Source of the DNA: Diadema setosum
Taxonomy: Eukaryota > Echinodermata > Echinoidea > Diadematoida > Diadematidae
Direction: 5' to 3'
DNA: 64,000 bases
Assembly (NCBI RefSeq): GCF_964275005.1
Contig: NC_092698.1
Location: forward strand, 31,799,162 to 31,863,161
Shown here: piece after piece, positions 36,600 through 55,068 of the stretch
Layout: each line of letters starts with the position of its first letter
Numbering within the stretch: the stretch's first letter is position 1
The notes under the pieces: model-generated
The model's input: only the letters and a program-made list of their open reading frames with translations
The model's database searches: none
Told to the model about the DNA's origin: nothing
Program-made: the position numbers and the translations under genes

Positions 36600-37655
36600 C
36601 CATTCGACATCAAGTTTGATTTTATTTTTCTTCAAACTGTTTCGCTTGAGATGGGGCTTCAGGTTCCCAACGTTTCTCAATAATGATGTTTTGAGATAAA
36701 TAAAATGAGAAACATCCTATGAAATATCTATAAAAGAGCATAATTATATTTCTAAGAGGAATTCAAAGTTCATTGATGAAAATTGGTTTTAAAATGGCTG
36801 AGATACCCAAAATAAAGCGATAATGTAATAAAAGGTGGGAGCCACCTTTTATTGGATCGTTTTCTTCTTTTTTTTTTCTTTTTTTTTCTTTTTTTATATC
36901 CCAGTCATTTCAAAACCGATTTTTTTTCCCCCTCGGCTTCCGCGGCTTCCTCGGTTTCCTCGTAAACTCATGCACCCATTTTCTCGTTTATTTTTTTTTC
37001 AACTGTAATACAGACATTTACCGTTTTCTTTTTCGTTTATTTATGCATGTGTGCATGGGAGGGGGTTGTATCATTCCAAGTCAAGAGTCCCTCCTATTTC
37101 GTGGCCCCATCAGCTTAACTATGAGTGTAAACGGTTTAATAACAAACTGAGAGTGCAAGACAGTTCTGAACTTATTATTGAAAAAAAAAAAACCTCAATC
37201 CGTGTTTAAGATGACTTTAGGAATGGTATGTTATTGGTTGAGGTGAGGATTCAAGTTGTATTTATTTTTTTTTTTTTTGAGAGGGAGAGAGATACTTACA
37301 GAAAGCACTTATAAAATGTTAAATAGCATATAGAATTCTAAGAGGAATTCACAGGTCATTATATTTTGATGAAAATAGGTTTTGAAATGGCTGAGATATC
37401 TAGAATTAAGGTAAAAAAAAAGTGGTCTTAATAAAAGGTGGCTCCCACCTTTTATTGTTTATAGGATCGCTCTTTTCAACCATTTCAAATCCAATTTTCA
37501 TCAAATAAACGCTGAATTCTTTTTAGAATTGTATGCTCTTTCATATTTCATAAGTTGTTTCTCATTATCTAAAAAAAAAAAGAAAAAAAATCATCGTCAA
37601 AAAATCGTTCGAAACATGAAGCCCCAGCTTACCCGACACTATACCATCCCTTTAA
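36600..37655. repeat. Two copies of a foldback MITE centred on AATAAAAGGTGG palindromes
   Basis: Palindromes at 36827-36853 and about 37430-37457 (AATAAAAGGTGG..CCACCTTTTATT) are each flanked by inverted halves GAAAAT(T/A)GGTTTT(G/A)AAATGGCTGAGATA and its complement. A third, weaker copy is at about 21440-21680 (centre 21503-21529). Outer borders were not fixed. Confidence 0.55.
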
Positions 37656-38033
37656 ATTAGAATGAAGAACTAAAATATAGGGCATTTGTGGATTGAGAGA
37701 ATGCAACAATATTTCAAATAATTTCGATAAGTTTGAGTAAAATCTACGAGTTGTTCAAAAGTTTGAAGATTTTAGATCGTCGATACCGCCACTGTCTGCT
37801 ATAAGATGAGAAGATTTCAACATACTTTCATAGACAACGATATATTTTGGGAAAGAAAATACAATGTATTAAGGAAGTTAACATTTATTATCATTTTCCT
37901 AGCATTATAAAAAAGCGGTTCAATTATACCTCATTCAGAAAACAGGGGTGATTATAATTATTTTAACATCCTATGTCTGTCTATAAATGATCATGACTGG
38001 GAATTGTGTACTTTTGATAAAAGATGAAATTTT

Positions 38034-38080
38034 GAATTGAATTGAACTGAATTGAATTGAATTGAATTGAATTGAATTAC
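38034..38080. repeat. Short GAATT pentanucleotide run
   Basis: About eight GAATT-like units (one GAACT). Same unit as the LINE tail at 58075-58092; a similar shorter run follows AATAAA at 35541-35575. Confidence 0.75.
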
Positions 38081-39107
38081 TGAAACTGCACTGGTCTTAC
38101 ACTCGAAACACAGTGAACAGTTCCAGCACATTTATTTTCATATTTCACTTATATACGTATATACTAAGCAAAAAAATAAAAATAAATAAATAAAAATACA
38201 ACCCCACTCGAAACACAGTGAACAGTTCCAGCACATTAAATTTTCATATTTTACTTATATACATATACGCCAAAAGGCACTTAACACATAGACTTTACTG
38301 TTGAGGGCCTTTTGGCATAAGGCCGACGATTAAAGTGGGTCATGACTATAGAAAGTGTGTTAGCATAATGTACATAAAAGACAATTTTCTCTCATTTTAT
38401 AACAAGTGAAATATAAAAGAAACGCAAAAACAAAGCTGTAACCGTGGGTTCCAGGATTGAGCCGTGCATGCCAACCGCATTCCTTTATGGTTGCCATGGT
38501 AGTTTCATATACGTTAGCCACCATTACAAAGTCTCCATGATAGATGGGAATAACGCTCCTTAAGAAATCAGACTCGACTCATATCAAACTCATGAGCACA
38601 ACTAATTATGCAATGTGCATACCTCAAATTTGTACTTTTAATAGAGAGGGCCAATGGTTGTTCATCCACATTATACTAGGATATAATCATCGTTAAGATC
38701 GAGAACTCTCTTCAAGTCTATAACATTGCAGCATTTCACCCTGCCAAAAAGAGCAATTAATGATCATTATCTACCGCTGACCGCAGTTTTATGATTAAAA
38801 CTTTGTCGAGAAGGACTCGGTGTACATCGTCAGCTCCTTTGCTTCTATGGGTCACATCAACAATAAGAAGGTTGTGAATCAATTCACTTGTCATTCATTC
38901 ACATGTGAGAAAAGTTAAAGCGCCCTCATTATGCTGAACGTTCCTCATCTTGCTTTGGTGATGGAAGAAATCTATTTCTAGCAGTTACTGCACAATAACT
39001 GAAATTTTTAACGTTCTCATTGTGCGTACAAGACCCGTGTCACAATATCATCCGGATTGTAGGCCTAACCCTGAAGATGTATCCTATCTGAAATTAGGAT
39101 CGCATGT

Positions 39108-41529
39108 TCAGAAATAGATATTGATGTCGGAATACGAGTAGTCTTCGGGATTCTTCGACTCGTCTTCGGGCTGCTCGGGAATGACATGGAGGGATTTCGG
39201 CAAGGTGTATGCCTGGGTACGGGCCTTTGGTGTTTGAACGCCTCCTTGGTCTTCGAATCGCAGTTTCTCATTCTTCTTTTTCTCCTCTTTGATGACTTTG
39301 TCCTCCATCTGGCTCAATGCTGTACGTTTTAGAACCTGCCACAGACGATCATAGTTATAATGCTTTATTTTTATTATTTAAAAAAAAAGATGACGAAAGG
39401 AATCGGACACTGAGAAAAATTTCGAAAGATCTGGTGGTATAGTCAATCATAGTGATGCCCTGTCTGTCATGACAGCGAGGTATAGCATTACCGTGGTCCG
39501 AAACCTGTGTTTCAGAATCAGATCATAGTAAATGCTATTTGGAATTAATGAGAACTTATTGCGACGTGAAGGTTTATTTGTGGTTGGGAAGCAAAAACAA
39601 ACAAACAAACAAACAAAGGGGAGGGTTAGAGTTAATGCAAGACAAGTCAAAGTGACAAGTCATCGAATAAAAATCATATTGATAATAATGATGATCATAA
39701 TGACAAAAACATTAATTTGATAGTGATGATAATTTTGATGCTTCTATGTTATCGGCATACGAATGACAAAAATGATTATGATGATAATTATAATAATCAT
39801 AATGACGATGATAATAATGATATAGTTAGATAGTATAACAGCAGCAGCAACAGCAGTAGTAGTAGTAGTAGTAGTAATAGCAATAGTATATAATAGTAAT
39901 AGTAATAGTAATAGTAATAGTAATAGTAGTAGTAGTCGTAGCAGTAGTAGTAGTAGTAGTAGCAGTAGTAGCAGTAGTAGTATAGTAGTAGTAGTGGTAG
40001 TAATAATATAGGTTTTGCCGGTCGATTTCATACTTTTGTCATTCCATTTCATTAATGTGCATTCAAATTCACACAGCGCACGCACGCGAAAATATTCGGG
40101 CATTCAGATTCAGAATCCGAGCGATCAATTTCATTTATGGGGGTTCTATTTCGTTTTCGTGAAATCAATTCACACCTGGGCGTTCAATTTCCAAATGCGA
40201 GCATTGCATTTCCTACTCGTGCATTCAAATTCTTGCGATAGTCATGTGATAGTCCCGATGAGCGTGTTTGGAGCACTCAATTTCATTTTCAGGCGATCAA
40301 GTTCCTACTTCGTGCAATTAACGAGGAAAATGGAGTAATCTTTTTTTTTAAGAAAGGAGAAAGGGCATACATAACTAATGAAGGCTTGCATATTATAGTG
40401 TAGTAATAATTGTTAAAAGGTTCTACGCTGATCTCTGTTCATGTATTCTTTGTTTTTCATCTCAACAGAAATTTTAAATTGCGAGGTCCAATCAGCAGTG
40501 CATCCAAACAACACAACGACAATCTAATCAGATTCCTTGATGATACTATACATGCTGACAATGCCCTAACACTAACCACATAATGACAATGCATCAATTT
40601 AAAGACAAACTGACACACCATGATCTCACATAGTCCCGCAAAAGTAAATCACTAAGATAGCAATGAAAAACAAACAAGACGTATAGAATGTTCATGTTAT
40701 CAGTTTCAATGTAGTCGATTTTTTCCCCGGCGTCAACCAATCTTCCATATTAATCTCGTATGTAGGCCTATACAGTGCCTAATGTTTGTTTTTTACTTTG
40801 TTTCATTTTCCATCAAAAGAAGATGGCTGGATGGCCCATATTCAGCTGCAATAGCTGGTCTTCCGTGGGGTCCAGTTGGATGTAAGGTGGGACCACTTCA
40901 CCGGGTTAAACACCCTGCACTTTGCGATTAATGAAGTGGGATGGCAGAAGTTGTGACTTTCTCAAACATCCGAGGGACATGTGCCTGTATATTCCTTGTT
41001 GTGAAGCCCGAGTTCAAATTTTTCACTGAATAGGTGGGCCTCTGCTGCAAAATAGATAATCTTCATCATAAATCCCATTATATTCAAAGCTATATGAAAA
41101 AAGACACACATACACCCCCAAACTAACTAAATTCAGGACTTCTTTTAAATTGAAAGCAGATAATTATTTGGAACATGGTTGCCTATTCACGAATTTGAAT
41201 GACCGAAAAGATTCCGTCGCCAGCTTGAAAGGAATTTGAATGCTCATTGCTGAAATGCGTACTCCTCTGTGATCTCTCTTAAATTTGATTGCTCCGATAA
41301 TGAATTTGAGTGCTCCGACAGTGTATTTGAATGCTCTGATGATGAATTAACATGCTCCGATAGTAAATTCGAATGACCAGATTTTGAAATTGATTGCTGA
41401 TTCAGTGCTGCAAGAGTGGAATGAGTGAAATCGAATGCTCGGAGTAGGAACTTGATTGACAAAAGTATGAAATTGACCGGGAAACCTATAATAACAATAA
41501 CAATAATAATGATAATAATAATAAAGAAA

Positions 41530-41560
<31 letters not shown>

Positions 41561-44500
41561 AGAAGAAGAAAAGAATTATCATTGTTGTTACATAACCATT
41601 ATCAATACGACGTCTCATTTACCGAAGATAGCCTCTTTTGTGTAAACAGTGCTTTCTAAGAAGGCCTTGTCATTACTTAAATAATCACACTCATTCATTT
41701 GGGTCAAGAGAGACAATCGAACCACAGACCTTCTGTTTACAAATCCAAAGTCTTATCCACGAGACCATATAGTGCTCCCACTGACAGCAATGAAAAATTG
41801 CTATATATACACTTAGTTATATATAAGAAATAACACGATTGTAGCTGGCCTCTTTTTGCTTAATACCCTGGAAAATATAATCTCGAAGAGCTATAGATCT
41901 AGATATAGTTAAATTGAAACATTATGTACAGCATGTATATCTTTTTATTGTCTGTGGGTCTACAACTGAATATTTGATTTGATTTGGGGAATATCTAGCA
42001 GAGAAGTGGAATGTGACATTGTCTTTGAAACTGTCTTTGAATAACAAATGTAATTTTCACTTGCAAAAATAAATTGAATTGAATTGAATTGAATCGAATC
42101 GAATCGAATCGAATCGAATCGAATCGAATCGAATCGAATCGAATCGAATCGAATCGAATCGAATCGAATTGAATTGAATTGAATTGAATTGAATTGAATT
42201 GAATTGAATTGAATTGAATTGAATTGAATTGAATTGTATATACATACATCTCGTGCTGAAACAAAACACGTCTGAAAATACACGAGTAGAAATAAAACAC
42301 GTAGATGTGTTCACTGTTCCCACTTGAACGCTTGATGGCAGCAAGCACAGATTCAAAACGGAACCCTGAACTGTACACCTCTGAACTTGGTGAGAGAAAC
42401 ACACCGGCGAGAAATATATCCCTAATCGTTTTGACAGGGCTTGTCCTAGTTACAACATGAAATTTGTGTTTTGTATATGCTTAATTAAATCAGTACCTCT
42501 CTATGTAGATTTATATAATCACATGCTTTTGCTGCACGATCACAAGGGTAATGGGGGAGAGAAGAGGGCAATGTGGTAATCTTAGCAGACAAACAGACTA
42601 ATTATGTTTTTAACAATTATGACCACAGCAATACTGAAAGTTCGGTGTTATTTCTTGTCGTTGCAATGTATATACAGAGCAATATCACAATCTAAAACGA
42701 AACAAAGTTGATTTGTATAGGGCACTGGGGCGTTCACGAAAAGCGTTCTGTTAAACAGCACCATTCATAATTGTGTAAATCTATCAAGAACAACAGTTAC
42801 TTTTAAGGCAATATTAAAGAATTGAATGATGGACACACTTTGAAATATAACAGCATCAAGACAATCCGTAAAATGTAAAATTGTCAGCAGCGGAACTCTG
42901 CCCGTGGGGGGGGGGGGGGGGGGGGGCAATACTTGTAACCCATCATTTCGCAAGTATGAATAACGCCCTCACCGTTGTAGACTGTCCGTCTAATGCTGCT
43001 TTTTGTTCGACTATGGCTGTCGATGATCCTGTGACAGTGTTACCGTCCACTTTTGGAGGCGACAGGATTACCCCAGTGCCAATGGTGGACATGGGCGTGG
43101 TACCCCCTAAACCCCCGCCAACCACGCTAATGGAATTCACCATTGCTTGGTGTGGGATTTTTCGAGGTTTAGTGGTGGATTTCCCTCGAGCCCTCTGCGA
43201 TGCCTTGATGTAGGCCAGTCGGCCGCGACCCGTTGACCTGTCCGGTGACTCCGCTTCAGACCCAATACAAAACGAGCAAAAAAAAAAAGTAATAATAATA
43301 ACAAGAATGCAGCTTTAGATTATGATATCAAGAGGGGGATAAAGAGAGTTAAGAAGGGAGGGAAGGAGGGAGCGAGAAAGAAAGAAAGAAACAAAGAAAC
43401 AAAGAAAGAAACAAAGGAAGAAATAAACAAAGGGAGAGAGAAGCAGAATGACTGCTTTCTTTTGTCAACAAATCTGTTGATAGATTATGAGAAGCCTTAT
43501 AGTACCATTGTAAGAGAAGGACAACTTGTCGCATTAAGATCATTGCGTTGGTATAACATCAATGTGGGGAATATTGTGATTATTCTGGCAAACTTTTGGA
43601 TTCGCCCTAGGATAGGGACTGTAAACGTTTGATAACAAGAACGAAGACTAAACCTCTTTTCTGAAGGAAAAGTGAGTGGTTTTGTCAATGTTCTTGTTGA
43701 GCCATGTTTTGTTTTTATGAACAAAACGTGATCTACAAAACCTGCAGGACTCTGTTGCACAAAACTTTTGGCAAAATCAAACAAAAGTCCAAATCAAACA
43801 TAAGAATCGAACATAAATTTATGATTGATTTTTTTCCGCCTTGTGTTTTTTTTTTTTTTTATAGTTTATGTTTGATCTGAAAGTTCCATGCAACAAGGCA
43901 CTGGACCTATTTCTCACTACAGGTGATGAGTCCCACTTCCTTTTTGTTTCGTCGGAGCATGATGGACCTACCGTGCATGCTTTGAGCCGTTTGCGCTCAT
44001 ACGACATCGACGGGTAGTGCAATTTCACTTAAAGTTCACGTTAGCTTTTATGGATAGGGTAAAATCAGATAGATACGAGAGAGATAATACACCTGTCATC
44101 AAAATCGGTGTTATTTTTATCAAAACCAACCTGAGCATGACGTGAAGTTTCACCTTATTCGCTGAATATTCTCTCGAAATTGGAGGGACCCCATGATGAA
44201 CTTCATCATAATGTCTGATTACGTTGTTCTACTTTCTCTATACTTTGAAATTATACCTTCAAGTTTGTCTTCCAGAGTCAGCATGGTTTCATTTGAGACC
44301 GCAGACGACTGTTGAGGCTGGGTCGGAAAAAGGCGGGAAGGACCGTCGCGAAAGCGATGGAGATTTTCCACAGGATACACATTGTTGTTGCCGCTGAAAG
44401 GGTATAACAGCCAAACGAACAAAATAACTGCTCGTATATATTTTTTCCGTTAAAAAAAGGGTAAAGGAAAGAAAAATCTTTTATACGGTAAGGTGTTATG

Positions 44501-45500
44501 GCTTGTATTCAAAACTTGGATATACGTTATTATAAAGTTGCATATTTCTTTTATTTTTTCTCTCTCGAGTGACGATGTAGGCCTTTCCATTGCTTCAATT
44601 TTCCTTCGGTTCTGTTGCAAAAGTGCATTGTTTTTTAGGATATATAAATGATTATCTCTCCTTTCATTTGAATTTGTTATGAGTACAAATAAAAGTCATA
44701 AATGGCAGATAATAATCCAAAGGTCTTTGATGTCAGCTTTTCCTTTTGTGTCGGTTTTTACCACAAATTGCATAATTCCACTTCTCAATCGAGCGGCGAG
44801 GTCATACGAAAGGCAGAGGTAACGCACTTTGAGAGTTGCAGGTAATTTATATTCACAAATAATGCGCACACCATCCAGACAAACGGAAACAAAACAAAAC
44901 AAAACAACAAAATATTTTTTTCATTTCATCGATTACCAGAAAAGGGCGTGACAACCAGGTTGCTTTCTGTGTGGGCTTAAAGTATTATTGTGCAAAACAG
45001 TTTCTAAATGCTTTCTTCTCTTTTTCACACACACCTTTTTTTTTTTTTTCCGAGCCGTATAAGAGAACCAATATAGTTATTACAGTTCTTTTAGCCTATT
45101 TGGAAAATCCCCTGAAAGGAAAATAAAGGTGATTACTTTCCAAATTGTATACAAAAAAAGGCGAAAATTAATGTTAAATGTCATGATTTCTGTTGAGCCT
45201 CTCATTTTATCACGTCATTAATTTTGCTGATTTAAAGCTTCTTCTTCTTCTGTGCAGAACCTCTAGAGAGTAGGTATACCATACTGAGCCGCTTTGACAA
45301 ATTAATATCAAATAGAGGTATATTGCATGCAGGGTATTTTTTATTGCAATGATCCCTTTAACAAAAAATGATAAAATTACTCACAATCTTGCCCGTTCTG
45401 ATGGCTTGTCGACTTTTCGATCACCCCTCCCCCTTCCGGTTCTTGGTGATACCGTGGGCTTTCGGTTAGAATCACGATTGCTGCTTACTTCAGCACCCAT
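39108..45500 (-). CDS. Uncharacterised 270-residue basic protein, complete five-exon gene
   Basis: Joined exons, minus strand: 45500-45385, 44393-44257, 44027-43972, 43248-42973, 39335-39108 (TGA). The phases (2, 1, 0, 0) agree at each junction, giving 271 codons including the stop. The start is MGAEVSSNRD. Residues 1-39 are Arg/Lys/Ser-rich; 40-103 hold FPTQPQQSS and an LTLEDKLE helix; 104-195 contain a basic stretch (RARGKSTTKPRK) and a Gly/Ser/Thr-rich low-complexity part (VVGGGLGGTTP). Residues 196-270 begin with a charged helix (EDKVIKEEKKKNEKLR) and end in an acidic tail SDINIYF. No signal peptide or membrane segment is seen, so it is probably cytoplasmic or nuclear and largely disordered. 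I do not recognise the family. The splice acceptor of exon 3 (44028) is pyrimidine-poor and that of exon 4 (GGAG before 43248) was chosen by phase, so these two borders are least sure. The gene is divergent from the esterase gene. Confidence 0.72.
39840..40010. repeat. Compound AGT/AGC/AAT trinucleotide repeat
   Basis: About 55 imperfect units. It directly abuts the left tip of the foldback-like element at 40011; a TAA/GAA repeat abuts its right tip. Confidence 0.9.
40011..41486. mobile_element. Foldback-like element with arms of degenerate 21-nt repeats
   Basis: Tips GGTTTTGCCGG / CCGGGAAACC are flanked by TATA on each side. The inverted arms (about 40011-40330 and 41225-41486) share ATTTCATACTTTTGTCA and are built of degenerate 21-nt units with CRAATGCTC, GAATTTGA or their complements; at least nine consecutive 21-nt units fit at 41276-41476. 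The interior (40340-41220) is noncoding but holds a repeat fragment (GGTTAAACACCCTGCACTTTGC at about 40902). Sea urchin TU foldback elements are known to have tandemly repetitive arms; kinship is not established. Confidence 0.65.
41487..41571. repeat. AAT then GAA microsatellite
   Basis: AATAAC/AAT units pass into about twelve GAA units; directly adjoins the right tip of the foldback-like element. Confidence 0.9.
41595..41790 (-). mobile_element. tRNA-derived SINE, diverged copy of the same family
   Basis: On the minus strand it shows TGGTCTCGTGGATAAGACT (A-box region), GTGGTTCGATTGTCTCTC (B-box region), then GGCCTTCT...AGCACTGTT and AAGAGGCTATCTTCGGTAAA, matching the body of the copy at 51190-51418 with many substitutions. 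It is older than that copy. Confidence 0.7.
42071..42236. repeat. Pentanucleotide array (GAATT/GAATC), 32 units
   Basis: Three GAATT, fifteen GAATC, then about fourteen GAATT units, preceded by AATAAA. The junction AATAAA+TTGAA repeats matches the 3' end of the LINE at 58060-58092. Open frames reading FNSIQ/FDSIR are translations of the array. Confidence 0.9.
43355..43440. repeat. Purine-rich GGAAGG / AAAGAAAG tract
   Basis: All-purine on the plus strand except for a few C; in intron 3 of the 270-aa gene, where it supplies pyrimidines on the transcribed sense. Confidence 0.85.
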
Positions 45501-45711
45501 TGAATCCTACTTTTTTAAGTATTAAAGCTGTCTGCAGCGGTATCTCATCGGCCGATTGCCTTCCTCTTGTTTTTGTTCAAACAGACTCGGAAAATAAAAA
45601 CAGTGTTAGGGAATATTATACAACTGTGTATACCCTTTTATGTTTTCACCATAGCAAACCAAACAAAACAAAAGCGCACACAATGCTCGATATTATTGCG
45701 CACTGTTAATG

Positions 45712-45757
45712 TGACGTCATAATAGCCGACTGCGCGCGCGCTGCTCAAAGAACCAAT
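45712..45757. promoter_or_regulatory. CRE / CpG / CCAAT cluster upstream of the 270-aa gene
   Basis: Within 50 bp lie a perfect palindromic CRE (TGACGTCA, 45712-45719), an alternating CG run (GCGCGCGCGC, 45732-45741) and a CCAAT motif (45753-45757). This is about 215-260 bp upstream of the minus-strand ATG at 45500, a normal place for a TATA-less promoter. The esterase ATG is 1.9 kb away on the other side, so a shared promoter is possible but not shown. Confidence 0.45.
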
Positions 45758-45759
45758 AA

Positions 45760-47600
45760 GGCAAAGCACGAGTACATGTACTGTGCTCCTTACCATATCT
45801 GATGGACATGATTTTTTTTTTCCTTCTTCTTTTTCTTCTTCTTGTGCTGAAGCTTTTGATAAATGTTCGTAAATCTTCTCCCTCTGATATGCGTTTAATC
45901 ATTGCATATTCTTACTCGGGCATTTTATATTAGTTATTTTTGTGTGCTTATTCTGCTGAAAAACAAAATAAAACAAAACTGAGAACTAGTTTGCTAAGAA
46001 CACAATTTCACACTGCGTTATTGAGTAATGGTTACGAAAATAATAACCTGTGGGATATTTCTTCAAAGTTTTCGAAGAAGGGAATAGCTTACCAGTAAAA
46101 GTCTTACAAGATATACCGTCATGAATTATCATAAAGATTTAATAAAAAGAAGTTCATAATGTATTGAAGATTATTGAAGGTAAACATGTAAACTACTATT
46201 CATTTTCCTTATTAATGTTGTGTCAGATTTAGCTTCGAGCTGACAGAATAAACGGCTGTCACCACCTTATGCCCATTCGAGTTCGAACCAATTTTTGTTA
46301 TAAATATTTATTCTAGTGTGTGAATTCTAGACTCCGCCGGCTGTGCGTATGAGAAAAAGAGTCCGATAGAGGGCGTTATCCATCGTGGCGCAGTGACGAG
46401 GCGTTGTGAACCCTTTCTGGCCCAATACTGTATGCGCCAGTGCTGTTCGAACGCCATTCCACCAGAAAAAGGAAATCATTATTATCATAATTTTCTGTAT
46501 CACTTCAAGTTGGTATCATGGAATGTAAAAAAAAAAAAAGAAAATACAGAAATACAAAAAAAAATACAATAAAAATACAAAATCATAAAAGTGGGGTCTA
46601 TTTTTTTCCCACATGACAACGATTGTGTAATTTTTATTTGCGTGAGACTCCTGAGGGCAGGTTTGCAGCTTTATTGCTGGACGACAAAAGATCGTGTTGT
46701 GAAACTATAACGATAGGAATATAAAAAGAATTGCACCTATTTCAGTTCATCTAGCATAATCAAACATTGATTGACTTGCCTCCTTCAGAAGGCAAAGAAT
46801 GATATTTCCTATAAATATAGGTTTATCAATAAGTCGAGATACTTTGTTCTTTTTTTTAATTAAAAAAGCGTATCAGCAATAGGGCCTATGTCTAATATTT
46901 TTCTATAACAACTATGCCTGTCTGTTTATGTTTCTTTGTTGTTGTTTGGTTGCAGGTTATGGGGGAGGGGGAGGAGGGGGGGGGGAGGGGGTACCAGGCA
47001 TGCAATAGGAGTCCCGATCTCCCCCTACCAAAAAAAGTTACGCAATTGTCACGTGTTCACAATCGCTGAGCATGACCCCTAAGTTTGAATTTGTGCTGTC
47101 AATGTAGATTGTTTTTCCACCTGCTTGCAATAACATTTTGATATTAATTTTGCTAAGATTACATAATAGAAAGTGAAAACGATGGAATGTGAATATAACA
47201 CTAAATTAGGGAAGGTGCAATTCGTATATATTCTTTAAAAATGCTAAAATTAGATAAAGTCAATATAAAATCATAATTGGGAATTATGTACATAACGATA
47301 ATGGTGAGCATTGATCACTCAGCTATAATAATCAAACTTATCAAAGATAAAAGGGCACAATAGTGCTCTATAATGATATTATCTCTGAGTAAAGATCACT
47401 TAACAGGCTGGTCAACATGGTTATATTGAACTGATACCACCTCTCATAGTTACATGCATGCGTGCGGACTTTGACCATTGTTATTTGATAAGTCCACTGG
47501 AGACGAATAAAGGTGTAAACTCTGTCTGTTGTCGATTGAGAGCAAGTACTGTATTCGGTATACAATCATTATTCACCATTTTAGCTGTCATTCATGAGTC
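45760..47600. other. Intergenic between divergent genes
   Basis: Presumed upstream region of the esterase gene. It has a G-rich tract (46962-46995) and A-rich runs at 46525-46585; no TATA box was identified near 47622 and no gene is seen. Confidence 0.5.
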
Positions 47601-47621
47601 AAGTCCAAATGCAGGACTAAA

Positions 47622-54703
<7,082 letters not shown>

Positions 54704-54804
54704 TTAGAAACCTGGCAATACGAACTGACACACATGAAATGACAAACGCTATTTTGTGATATCATACATCCCCGTAGACACAAAACACACAAACAAAACA
54801 CATG

Positions 54805-55033
54805 CACACACACACACACACACACACACTCGAACGCAACTACGCCATTTCTTTTCTCAATATCATTGGAATGTACAAATGTGATGACTATAATTATTAT
54901 TGTTGTTAACCTGACATGTTTTGAAGAGTCTGCTGAAAGGAATAGCACTAAGGGGGTACTATTTGTTTATGGTCTTGGTATGGTCGTGATTGTGTGTGTG
55001 TATGTGTGTATGTGTGTGTGTGTGTGTGTGTGT
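54805..55033. repeat. CA and TG microsatellites behind the esterase gene
   Basis: CA units at 54805-54829 and TG/TATG units at 54991-55033 are inverted to each other and lie between the stop codon and the LINE. Confidence 0.85.
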
Positions 55034-55068
55034 TTGAGAGAAAGATAGGATTGGATGGATATTGGTAA

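Larger units (their letters stand above)
34330..39100. other. Intergenic: repeats only
   Basis: Upstream of the secreted gene and downstream of the 270-aa gene. It contains the foldback MITEs at 36600-37655, CAGGGAGGT hairpins near 35850, a decayed TTAA-type MITE (37690-38035) and GAATT tails. A 67-bp repeat AACAGTTCCAGCACATT... occurs twice (38103-38160 and 38212-38270). No gene seen. Confidence 0.5.

Noticed and set aside
40015-41618. Open frames with 7-residue SEHSNxL periodicity on both strands
   Set aside because: Explained by the 21-nt DNA period of the foldback-like arms, equally open on either strand, ending in microsatellite.
41960-42404. Three overlapping open frames with FNSIQ/FDSIR repeats
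   Set aside because: Translations of the GAATT/GAATC pentanucleotide array; a 5-nt unit gives the same peptide period in all frames.
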